Source: Ananas comosus
Lineage: Eukaryota; Streptophyta; Magnoliopsida; Poales; Bromeliaceae
Direction: 5' to 3'
DNA: 64,000 bases
Assembly: GCF_001540865.1 (NCBI RefSeq)
Contig: NC_033640.1
Coordinates: forward strand, 4,443,988 to 4,507,987
Numbering within the stretch: position 1 is the stretch's first letter; each line of letters begins with the position of its first letter. This document shows, piece by piece, positions 1 to 9,733 of the stretch. Below the pieces are notes generated by a model, which had not been told where the DNA came from, made no database searches, and saw only the letters and a list, made by a program, of their open reading frames with translations. The position numbers and the translations under genes are program-made.

Positions 1-688
1 CACGGTGGCGTGACAGTGTGTGGCGAGTTGTGGTTTGACCTTTGGGCGAACCAATTGGATTTAGATCAAGGCATGGTCATGGCATTTCATATAGATGCAT
101 ACATGGTAGAACATTGATAGGTGATAGTGATACATTTGAAACATGATATAGATGTATATGAGCATGTTGGGCTTATTGTTTCTATTTATTACTTGTCATA
201 TTGACCTCTCTTGTCTCTATGCCTTCTTAGACCTAGTGGGAAAATCGGCGGGGTCGGCGGCCGAACCTACTAGAAACTTTGTTTAGTTCTCACACCCTGT
301 TTTGCAGAGCCAAGCGCGAGCGCATTTGTCGAGGATCGCGGCAAGGGCATCGAGCCCTAGATAGTGTGGACCATCGGGACTAGATTGAAAGTTTTGAATA
401 GCCCAAGGATCTATCTAGATTGTATCTATCACCTAGAGGGGGGTGAATAGGTGAAAGGCCAAAAATCACAAATCTCGATGCAATAAAAATAAATGCAGAA
501 AATAAAAAGCACACCGAGATTTACGTGGGAAAACTCCAACTTGGAGAAAAACCCACGGGACCAACACGCGAAAAAATAATTCACTAAGAGAAAAGATTAC
601 AAGGTGATTACCGACTCCACGGACTCTACCTCTCTTAACCTCCTATGAATCTTCGCGCTACCCTCCGGGTTGTCCACGCCCTCACGTC

Positions 689-811
689 CGAATCCACGAA
701 CGCCTCCACTTCGAATCCACGAAGCTTCAATCACGCCGAATCCACGACGCCACTCGAATCCACGAGCCCACGATCCGAATCCACGAACCGCCGTCAAATA
801 CGCCGAATCCA
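689..811. repeat. CGAATCCACG decamer array (copy 1)
   Basis: Six occurrences of CGAATCCACG within about 120 bp, with irregular spacing of 17-26 bp and unrelated sequence between. The same array occurs in reverse orientation at 63223-63448 (eight copies) and again at 39475-39575 in the third solo LTR. It lies in the predicted transcribed leader of the LTR. Confidence 0.8.
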
Positions 812-1047
812 CGACGCCACCATGAAGAATATCATGAATATGGTGATCCTTCGCCTTAGGAGTATCGTAGAGAAACCAGGGAATGAACTCCACGCGAAGC
901 GGAATCAAATCGACATATTAATATCAATTCAATTATCTCTATTGACTAAAGAGCTTTTTGTAGAAAATAGGTTAAGATGAAATCCGAGCCTCTAGGTTTC
1001 TCAAACATTATTCTTATGATGCTAATCAGTTAGAGAACCCAATAGCT

Positions 1048-1055
1048 TATTTATA
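1048..1055 (-). promoter_or_regulatory. TATA box of solo LTR copy 1
   Basis: TATAAATA on the minus strand, at the same relative position as 39823-39830 (-) and 62970-62977 (+) in the two sister LTRs. The decamer-rich leader lies downstream, as expected for the U3/R junction. Confidence 0.6.
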
Positions 1056-1845
1056 GACTTTAGAATCAATTGGAGTCGAATTAGAAAGTTTTTTACAAAA
1101 CGCACCTTGTACCCGAACAAGGAATGTTGTCCAGGTACACCATGACGGAAGATTTTTCTGCGAAGCTTCTGTACCCTGGATAGGCTGTTGCTTGTTCCGC
1201 GAACAGGGCTTGTACCGGGTAAACATGAAGGTTGTACCGGAACAACCATCAAACTTCTCTGCGCAACGTTGATGGCTGTACCCTGGACAGAAAACCCTTG
1301 TACCGGTACAACAATGCAATTTTCGCTGAAAATGCATTGTTTTGAGTTTTACAAGCTCTTAGAAACTTTCTAATCACTTACAACTTGAAAACATAATTCT
1401 AAGATCTATAATTAAGTATGAATCACCATAAACAAGATTTAAAGCTTACCTAAGCATCGTGATTCATGTTTTACGTGCTTTGCGTCCTTTCCGATTCTTC
1501 GAAGTCTTGAATTCTTCGATCTTCAATACTCCGCTCCGGACTTCTTCAAGACTCCGACTCGACCCACAAAACTTGCCAACACATAGGACCTAACATAGAT
1601 CATTACCCTCGTGTATAGCAAGAGAAAAGAAAGAAATGTAAAAGCCTTTTGTGAAAGAAATGTGATGTACATATTGGTGAGGTTATCATTTTGTATGTAA
1701 AGAGAAGTTGTAATAAGTTAAAGAATGTAAATATTTCGTATATGAGAATGTTGTAATAGATAGTTTAATTCTCTTGCATCTGTGATATACCTCTCGCAAA
1801 TGTTTGATGCTAATATCTCTTGCTTGGATATGCATGCATAGACTT

Positions 1846-2375
1846 TGTTACGCCTTGGACGGGGAGGGAAAACTCTATCTATTCGGCGGATTTGTTTTGG
1901 GCACGAACTATCCCAATTAGCAATGTCGGGTCGTGATAGTTACGCTCCGACGAAAGGCCCGGGTCCAAGCGGTTACCGAGGCCCATCCAGGCCCACGAGG
2001 AACCTTCACCGAGTCACATTTGATCCCCTATTCTTTCCAGAATTACAATTTAGTCCTCAAATTACCAGTATAAATAGGGACAAATGTAACAGAATTGGTT
2101 ACGATTTGGAAATTCAAACTTTATCTTCTTCCTGTTATCTCTCTCTCTCTCCCCCCCTCTCTCTTTCTCTCTCTCTCGATCTCTTTACTCTTCCCCTAAT
2201 CCCCAAATCCTTGGATCTACTCCACGCTCCATTAATGGAAGCTCTGTGAGAAAATTCCTATAGGGTTTTGAGTCCGATTAACATTGTCGCCATCCAAGCC
2301 TCAGCAATTCCTCATCATAGGCAGTTGCGGCTCCGATTTGGTTTTTTGATATCCGGTGATTGACGAAGCATCACA
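1846..2375 (+). mobile_element. LTR or 5' leader of a truncated retrotransposon (left end uncertain)
   Basis: The segment ends catcaca at 2375, two bases before a primer-binding site at 2378, the standard LTR/PBS spacing. It contains TATAAATA (2069-2076) followed by a pyrimidine-rich stretch (2140-2195) typical of an R/U5 leader. The left boundary is ambiguous. A TGTTACG start at 1846 overlaps the decayed end of LTR K, and the real start may instead lie near 1934-1939. Confidence 0.5.
2069..2076 (+). promoter_or_regulatory. TATA box of the LTR preceding the PBS at 2378
   Basis: TATAAATA followed about 70 bp downstream by a CT-rich leader. It is a good match to a plant core promoter inside an LTR. 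Confidence 0.5.
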
Positions 2376-2377
2376 AG

Positions 2378-2389
2378 TGGTATCAGAGC
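2378..2389 (+). other. Retrotransposon primer-binding site (initiator Met tRNA)
   Basis: TGGTATCAGAGC is the canonical plant retrotransposon PBS complementary to the 3' end of initiator tRNA-Met. A degenerate second copy (gcatcaca, then agtggtaccagag) occurs near 2444-2466, so the LTR/PBS junction appears duplicated. Confidence 0.8.
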
Positions 2390-2736
2390 AGTTCCGAACC
2401 CAAGGCAAGAGAGAATTGATCATTGCAGCTAAGCTTAGTGCAAAGCATCACAAGTGGTACCAGAGAGATCATACGAGAGAGAGTTTTGTGCATAGAAGAC
2501 GAGGTAATACTATTTGCGAGTTGTTCATTCTGAGTGCTTCCATATTAGAGATCCATAGAGATATCAGCATATGTTGTTATCCTCGATTTATGGGAACCCA
2601 CCTCCATATTGCATGATCCTTGGATTCATATAATTCTTGTGATTTGAACAATAGTTCAATTGGAGCAGTGTGAATTGATCAGTGGGCAGAGATTGGGAAT
2701 AAGAGTCAAAACTGGTTCAAATTTAGCCCAACAACC

Positions 2737-3008
2737 AATAAGATAGCAGAGGGTACTAGATTGAAAGATCTGATCGAACATATCACCACATTGGAGAGTA
2801 GAATGCAGAAACTCACTACAGATTATCAAGTAAAAGTAAAGAAATTAACTAACTAGATAGCTAAGGTTAGAGAGGTTGAGCAGCAACATTATGTAGCTTT
2901 GCAAGATGAAGCAACCAAGAGGCACGAGCTAATGCTTCAGGATAATGCTAGCAGGCACGAGGAGTTGCTGAAGTTACTGGCAAACCAACCATCTCAACCC
3001 AGGTTTGC
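2737..3008 (+). pseudogene. Gag-like N-terminal remnant of a retrotransposon
   Basis: One frame reads a hydrophilic, coiled-coil-like protein (LKDLIEHITTLESRMQKL..., then KRHELMLQDNASRHEELLKL and LANQPSQP). An in-frame TAG at 2854-2856 interrupts it. The sequence resembles the N-terminal helical region that precedes the capsid in plant Ty3/gypsy Gag proteins, and its position downstream of the PBS at 2378 fits. It is cut off by the LTR starting at 3009, so no capsid, zinc knuckle, protease or reverse transcriptase follows. Family-level assignment is inferred from composition and position only. Confidence 0.5.
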
Positions 3009-3965
3009 TGTAATATACCGAACTTATACAATTATGAAGGTTCGGTGGGAATTAGTTTGAAAAGCTATTAAAATTGTTCCGGCAAAGTTCAGGGAAACAT
3101 TCGAGTGTTTTTGGTGCGTATTAGGCACGAAAACGGATTCGGGAAGCTATACTGGACTTTGGCCTAAATCCGGCAAAGTACAAGTGAGAAGATGGTTTAA
3201 ACATGCTAATAAATGTGCTTTAAGGGTTTTGGAATGGTTGGAAGTGGATTAGAGGCTTTAGGAGCGAAAACGAGGATTTTCGAAAAATGTTGATTTTTGG
3301 GCTGTGGGACTCTCGGGATCTGGACCCTAAAGCCGGGATTCGGACCCCGCACGCGTGGGTAGCCCAGAATGAGGGCATTTTGGTAATTTGTTGAAGGGGA
3401 CTTATAAAGGAGACCCTCCCCTCTCTTTTTCCTCCTCCCTCAGCCAAAACACACACACACACACATATGGGAGAGAGAGAGAAAAGCTCTCTTCTCTCTC
3501 CCAATCTCTTCTTCCTCTCTCTTGATCTCTCCCAAACTTCGGGTTTTTGGTGGAGAGCGAGCTTGGGAACGTGTAGGGAGCGGTGGATCGAGCCCTCGAG
3601 CGCTTGGTGGCTCGACGTACTTCCGACCCGAGGTTCGTTTTTGGGTTAAAAGTTTAGGATTTGATTTAAATCCTTTAAAATGGATGTGTTGGAGATCCCT
3701 AGACTATTTTAAGCTAGATAATCATGTTTCTCCATGATGTAATTGGAGAAAAAGGAAATCTAGGGTTTAGATGTAGCACACTGGACCTTTGCAAATTGCA
3801 AGGTTCGAGTGTTTGATCTGTGATATGAGTTTTTCCAGATATTCTGGAGGGTCGTTGACAGTGTTCTGACATATGGCTCGTATCCCAAGAATTGTGATAT
3901 TTATAGTAGCGGTAAGGTCGCCGAAGTGGAGGACTTAGGCTGCTCTCGGGTTCCCTCAGCAGGGC

Positions 3966-4125
3966 TGTGTACCGGTACAACATTGAAGTTGTACCGGAAC
4001 AAGTGGTTGTACCGGTACAGCACCGGAAGTGTACCGGTACACTTGGCTGTTTCCTGCGAACTCGAACCTCGGATTTGCGCGTACAGGGTTTTGTACTGGT
4101 ACACTTTTTCGCATACCGGTACACA
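3966..4125. repeat. ACCGGT palindrome array in LTR A2
   Basis: Three perfect GTACCGGTAC palindromes plus near variants (gtaccggaac, gtactggtac, ataccggtac) in 160 bp immediately upstream of the TATA box at 4181. The palindromes create spurious open frames rich in VPVQ, YRY and CTGT in all directions. Confidence 0.9.
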
Positions 4126-4180
4126 ATGCAGTCAGTAGACTGCTTGTTCTGAGAGGGTATTTTTGTAATTGTTGCTTATC

Positions 4181-4187
4181 TATAAAG
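4181..4187 (+). promoter_or_regulatory. TATA box of LTR A2
   Basis: TATAAAG about 60 bp downstream of the palindrome array. The equivalent position in LTR D has TATAAATA (17587-17594). Both are followed by a cccctttagag or cccctatgagg leader. Confidence 0.6.
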
Positions 4188-5077
4188 CACCTCACGCCCC
4201 TTTAGAGTTCCCTGAGCTTGAGACCAGAGGATGAGAAGGTAGGGAGGCCATTTAAACCCTCTCTTTGATTTTCCTTCTTTCGTTGGGATTTTTGATGATT
4301 TATTCCCTCTTTTTGCTTCTTGGTGTGAATTCCACCATGGAAGGAGCTTGGAGCTTGGTTTTGGAGCTAGTTGGAGGAGAGGTCTTCAACCCTAGCTCAT
4401 CCCAAGCCTTGTTTGGAGCTTCTCTTGAGGTTAGTTGCTTGTTTCCCCTCTCTAGATTATAATTTTCATGATTTTTGTATAGAAACCCTAGAAATGGAAA
4501 ACTTAGGGTCTATTTGGGAGTTTTGGATTTAGGGCTTTTGAAGCTTGATTTCTTGGATCAGAGCCTTTCTCTAGGTGGGATTGGAAGGGTTCTAGCTCCC
4601 ATTTGGAGCTTGTGAGGAGATTTCTACTCTATAGGTGAGTTTTGGCCCTTTTGTTGAGTTGGTTAATGTCTAACCTTTGTGTTGTTCGTAACGTTCGTTT
4701 ATCTCTCCTTTTATTACCTTTAGGGTGCTAGGAGGATTGTGGGCAACTTCGTTCGGCGAAACAAAAAGTCCCGAGGAGACTTGGTGGGTTTGGCCTCACC
4801 AAAATGAATAAAATTCTCATTTGATGCTACTTATCGTAAAATGAAATTGCATACTTATTCATGCTAGATAGAATATTTGAGAATTTTAGAATGTTTAAAA
4901 TATATAGGTTATATATAATACATTTTTGGATCTCTATGTAGTAGAGGGTTTCATGTTGGGTTTAAGTATGTGAATGGCATCTTGGGTTATGACTGGGAAT
5001 CATGTTTCATATAGTAAGAATGATAGGTGCAATGCACTCTTGGACTTAGAACCCAGGTTTCCATGGTATTGTAAGCG

Positions 5078-5338
5078 AATGTCATAAAGAGACATTGGGC
5101 TTGGAGTTGGTATAGTAAGCTAATGTCATAAAGAGACATTGGGCTTGGAGTTGGTATAGTAAGCTAATGTCATAAAGGGGAATTAGGCTTGGACTAGATA
5201 TTGACTTAGCAAGCTAATGTCATAAAGGGGCATTAGGCTTGGAATATGTGTGGATTTAGTAAACCTAATGTCATAAAGTGGCATTAGCGTTGGAACAAGA
5301 TTTTGGCATAGTGTGATATAATGCCATAAAGGGGCATT
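5078..5338. repeat. Hairpin-unit tandem array in LTR A2
   Basis: Six units starting at 5078, 5122, 5166, 5216, 5267 and 5320 (period 44-53 bp). Each centres on an inverted repeat of the form AATGYC-ATAAAGR-GRCATT. Units 1-2 are AATGTC/GACATT. The last is AATGCC/GGCATT. Confidence 0.85.
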
Positions 5339-5376
5339 GAACATAATGAATGGTTAAACCTTCACTTGGGATATTG

Positions 5377-8300
5377 TGTCACGCCCCGAGCCCGCCTATT
5401 TGGTCGGTTTCGGGCACGCCAACAGACCGCTGAACGGACAGGGTTTTCCCTGTACCGCGGACAGAGTCTCCCCTGTACATTCAAGGCGTCGCAATCAATA
5501 CAATGTACGAAGTTCCAACCAGGAATACATTTCAATCAAAGATTGCATAAGGAAGTATCAAAAACATAATCTACTTGTTATTACAAGCATTCACATTCAC
5601 CATATACATTTTACATCACAATTACATATTACATTTAACTTCCAAATACAATCATGCTTTTATTACAAATTATTGCAATCTTATTCCTTTCATTTTCTTA
5701 CATTCCTAAGTAGCCGACTCAGGGTACCGCTATCTCTGGTCTCGGTGGTAGGGCGCTAACTACGGAGCTACGCCCTCGCCTCGTGCCGCTGCGCCGCTAA
5801 CGTGTGAACCTGTAACACCCCAAAACAACATAGGGTGAGAACCAACTCCATGGTTCCCAGTGGGTACGACCATCCAAGGAAAAAGCTCAACCAATAGGTC
5901 TAATGAGGCACTGCAACAGGTTAGTCCAATAACATATAACAAATATTTATACATTTACCCGATATTGAACTACATGTCATGCCTCGCGATATGTAATATG
6001 AAATCCATGCAACTATACAAGTAAAATAAATGATTTTACTTTCTATCATGCTATTCATAGCTTTTCCATAATTTATACATCTTGCCACTTTACATCATTA
6101 GTTATTTGCTCCTAAGATTTACCTCTACCCTAGCCAAGCTAACCACCTGACTCGGCCTCGAGTCAATCATCTGCGCTATACCGTATGCATCCAGGCTCGA
6201 GGTGAAGGACGTCCCACATGGACCTCAGCCATAAATCCACCAACTGGAATACCAAATCCATAGCTCATAATGCATACTTTCACACATTCACTTTGGCCTT
6301 TACCCAATCTTTCTGGGGTTCATCAAGTTCGCCCCAAGCTCACATCTCACATGTCCCATTTACCGGGATTAGCATTAGGAAATGCCCCCGAGGGATCCAT
6401 CTCGTCTACCGGGGAAGGCACAAGGCACTGTCACCCGAGGGATCTTCGCCGGGCACTCTCACCCGTGGTGTCTATACTCCGGAGTACACCGCCTGTAGAG
6501 GAGCGACCTCGCACAAGCCGGAACCGATACATGTGAGTATGATCCCATCCTCAATTTGAGGAGGTATAGCCAACCTGTTCCATATCTCTATGCCTCAATG
6601 CTAATGATAGGTTTTTACCTAATCATGCATATACCGCTAATACCAAGCCACAATGTCACTTTGGGTTAAACCTTGTTTAACTACTTTCTTTAACACTAGG
6701 TTCATGTCCAACCTATGTTCTTTAATGCTAGATTAAATGCCACACATGATTCCAACCTATGTTCTTTAACACTAGGTTCAATTCCACTTGATGTCCAACC
6801 TATGTATATTCACACTAGGTTCATATGTTCTTCATGTCCGACCTAGGTTTACTAACACTAGGTTCATATCATTCATGTTCAACCTATGTCCAAGACAGTA
6901 GGTTTAATGCCACTCGATCTAATGTATATAGATTGTCCACATCGAGCATTATACTAGTTTTCCAATGTCGAGTTCTCTAATCAACCTAGAGTTATCGACC
7001 CCAAGTTTAACATGTAAATGTCAACTAATATAATCCTCTATATGTCAACATGCATAGTTCATCTATCACATGCAATATGTTATCATGCACATATACCACT
7101 AGCATCACATGATATGTCCTTTACTTAGCATTCTTATTTTAGCATCCATAAAATATGCTTATCATACATGGACGTAGCATTTTTATCATGTCATCATCTA
7201 TATTCTTAGCATTAACCACATGCTTGCATTTATTATTTCTACATCATGCTTATTATACCATTACTTAGCATTCTCCACATGCATGTTTATCATGTATACT
7301 TTAGCATTAATCAATGCATTCATCTTGCAGTATTTACACTAAATCATCATGCATTGTTTGGTAGCTCATTTAGCCTTCATCTCATGCATACTTATGCTAT
7401 ATCAATAGCTACCACTACATGCATCAATGATGAACATTTATCTTAGACATACAGGCGACATAGTCGCTTCGGTAAACACAACCCACCTCAAGTTGCTTTC
7501 CGATTGCTTGTCGACACTTGCAATCGGCCTTCCGCGGCACCCATGTCCGGTTCAGCCCGATTTTGCTAATACTCACCAACCGTGCGTCGAATCGCGGCTC
7601 CAAAAATTATAGGTCTTCGGTTATGTGCCACGGTGCTCCAAATCCGTTTTCATGATTTTACGATGTCGCTTCGGCCCTCCAGGCGGAAACGAAGCCTAAA
7701 CGTCCGTTTCTTTAATAACTTCGCGTAGGCTTGACGAATCGACGAACCGACTTCGCCAATGCGTTCTTTTACCTAGTAATTTGGTTTACGGAGGGTCAAA
7801 TGAGATCAAACCCTACTATTTTACAAATTCCCATTCGGAGTCCTAATATGCAATTAACCTCCAAATAATCCAAATTAAATGGAGCAACATGTTAACAATG
7901 CTCATTAGAGACTATTAGAACACTTAAAGCTAAGGATTAAGTGAAATCCCAAAAACTTACCACAATGTGAACGCTGCGATGAAAGCACGCCGCTCCAACG
8001 GCTGCACGAGAGCTCGAACCAACACCTCCAACGCGTTCGCAAGCATCTTCTCCATCAACCCTCAAATTTTTAGAGAGAGATTTAGAGAGATGAGAGAGAT
8101 CTTTAGAGAGAGAAAGGAGGGTTTCTCTCCCCCTTCTCCATGCGTGCGTGTGTGTGGCGTGTGTGCTGCTCGGGCTGAGAGGGAAGAAGAAGCAAAGCTT
8201 CTTTAATTAACACCCTCAAAACACTATTTATCTTCGGGCAGTTCGAAATCTGATATCTTTCGCCGGAGCTCCCTGAATATCCGTTTGAGCTCAAATTTGA

Positions 8301-8396
8301 CAGTCATGTTCGGTTTTACTTAACCAGTCCAAAAAAATAGTTTCTCACACTATTTTTATTTATTTTTATTTTTATACCAAAATCTAGTATGTTACA
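5377..8396 (-). mobile_element. CGTGACA-type solo LTR, minus strand, nested in A2
   Basis: Starts TGTCACGCCCC at 5377 and ends ctagtatgttaca at 8396 (sense ends TGTAACA...CGTGACA). The flanks TATTG (5372-5376) and CATTG (8397-8401) match at 4 of 5 bases, consistent with a decayed TSD. The length of about 3.0 kb exceeds the sister copies. There is no internal domain. Its central region carries an AACCTA...TAGGTT repeat (6709-6905). Confidence 0.8.
6709..6905. repeat. AACCTA/TAGGTT dyad repeat array
   Basis: Five units of about 40-44 bp, each with an AACCTA arm and most with a TAGGTT arm separated by 12-13 bp. It occupies the same relative LTR position as the hairpin array at 5078-5338, but with different arm sequence. 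Confidence 0.65.
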
Positions 8397-9733
8397 CATT
8401 GGACTAGACCTATGAGTTGCTAGCGATCATTTTCATGATAGAGCCATGATGACCGGATCGTTGAGACGATGACTTTGTTTTCTTGCCATTTGTGCTCATT
8501 CTCACATGCTTGTGAGGGTTGCTCCCTACAAGCCGGCACTCCGGAGTTGGCCCTTTTGCGACGCAGTTCGCGCGTGTGGGATTGAGACGCCTGTAGGGTC
8601 GCGTTGGATAGCCTTATTCCAGTTTGGGATGATGTGCTACCACGGGCAACTAGGCGGCGAGGCGCCTGTAGGGTCGTGTGGCAGCTAGTATTGCTTATTG
8701 CATTTTAGTATACTTGGGTGCCGTGATAGAGCATACTAGACATGTTTTGGCATATTGGATCATGATAGAGTAGATGTACTCCTTGTTCATATCATGTATA
8801 TTTGTGCATAGTAGTATAGCATTCATGATATGCTTTCTTTTCCGCAGTTATTATTATCCATATCTGCTTATGTTTTGGGCCTAGTGGTGCATTTTGCTCA
8901 TGTCAGTAATTACCCACTGGGAACTATAAATTATAGTTCTCACGCCCCCTGTTTTATGATTTCTTTCAGAGCCTTCCACTCCGGGAGAGGCTCGGGATCG
9001 CGGGAAAGGTATCGCCTCGAGTTAGCTTGCGAGGGGTTCGGTGGTAGGTGGTCTACCTCTCTTTTGAGTTTTATTTTGGAGAGGTTGAGAGAGACTTGTA
9101 CCATTTTATAGAGACCACCCCATACTTGTATCTTGAGATTTATGTTGTATTAAGTTTACTTCTTACTTTAGTGGTTCTGTTTCTGTTCGCTCTATTTGTT
9201 CGTAGAACCTAGCTGTATACTGCTCTGATATCTCTCCTTACTTTCGGTTTCTTGTTCATTTATTCGCTATTGTTGTAAACACCTTATATGTGCAGGCATA
9301 TGGCGGGTCTGGGCACGCACCGGGTGGGCTTATGCCGGGTCCCGGGGCGTGACATTAGAAATTGGGGATTTTGGAGTTTAAAGGTTTTGATCTAAATTAA
9401 CCCTTTGGTTCTCTAATTGAAGATTAGAGAAGAGCCCCAAACAACTGCAAATTGGAAATCGACAAGTGTTTGGTGATCAATTCGAGTAGCAAGCCGAACC
9501 AGGCAACGTTTCCCGTGAGGGTCCGATTGCAAGTGTCTATAAGCAATCGGAAGCATTGTTAGGTGGGTTCTGCTTCACCGAAGTGACTAGGTCACTTCCA
9601 TGCCGAAGAGTGAAGTATGGTTTTATTATTGATGCATGCATGTATATGGTGGTAGGTTATATGTGATTTAAATGATTTTTATATCATGTGCTACTAGATG
9701 GAAATTACCTACCGTTGGATGATGATAACATAG

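Larger units (their letters stand above)
386..1595 (-). mobile_element. Solo LTR, TGTTAGG...TTTCA family, copy 1
   Basis: Read on the minus strand it begins TGTTAGGTCC (end at 1595) and finishes CTTTCA (at 386). It is flanked by a perfect 5-bp target-site duplication TAGAT (381-385 and 1596-1600). It matches 61966-63677 and 39166-40288. In sense order it holds a U3 with degenerate ACCGGT palindromes and one copy of the 66-bp unit (about 1230-1320), a TATAAATA box (1048-1055, minus), a leader with six CGAATCCACG decamers (as read on plus, 689-811), and a distal part containing the ctagaggggggtgaatagg string common in plant copia-type LTRs. The copia assignment is an inference; no protein-coding part is attached. 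Confidence 0.85.
1..1938 (+). mobile_element. 3' part of a CGTGACA-type LTR (copy K), interrupted
   Basis: Two pieces, 1-385 and 1601-1938, form the downstream half of a plus-oriented LTR split by the solo LTR at 386-1595. Hallmarks shared with other copies are the block around 235-300 (cctagtggg... then a Y-rich stretch ending in ttctcacaccc) and the following cagagcc...gatcgcggcaaggg block at 305-350. The far end near 1850-1938 resembles the terminal segment of other copies (gccttgg, gggga, then cgtga). It finishes GTGATA rather than GTGACA, so it is decayed. The 5' part lies outside the window. No coding capacity is seen. Confidence 0.6.
3772..9354 (+). mobile_element. CGTGACA-type solo LTR copy A2 with perfect TSD
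   Basis: Begins TGTAGCACACTGGACC at 3772 and ends cggggcgtgaca at 9354. A perfect 5-bp TSD TTAGA flanks it (3767-3771 and 9355-9359). Removing the inserted minus-strand LTR 5377-8396 leaves about 2.56 kb. Features in order: GTACCGGTAC palindromes (3966-4125), TATA box (4181), leader, a hairpin-unit array (5078-5338), then the conserved cccactggg/ttctcac block (8911-8945) and the gggagaggctcgggatcgcgg block. It has no internal domain, hence a solo LTR. Confidence 0.85.
3009..9733 (+). mobile_element. CGTGACA-type LTR copy A1 (host of nested LTR A2)
   Basis: Starts TGTAATATACCGAAC at 3009, the same start as the minus-strand copies ending at 11362 and 40919. Its own sequence is 3009-3771 plus 9360-9733, separated by LTR A2, whose TSD is TTAGA. 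The left part has an AC run (3449-3465) and a CT-rich R region (3470-3530). The right part ends where a minus-strand LTR begins at 9734, and its true 3' end is not identified. Confidence 0.65.

Noticed and set aside
9..15. CGTGACA as an LTR end at the window start
   Set aside because: The sequence before it is too short to test, and the downstream sequence reads as LTR interior without a matching TSD; it may be chance.
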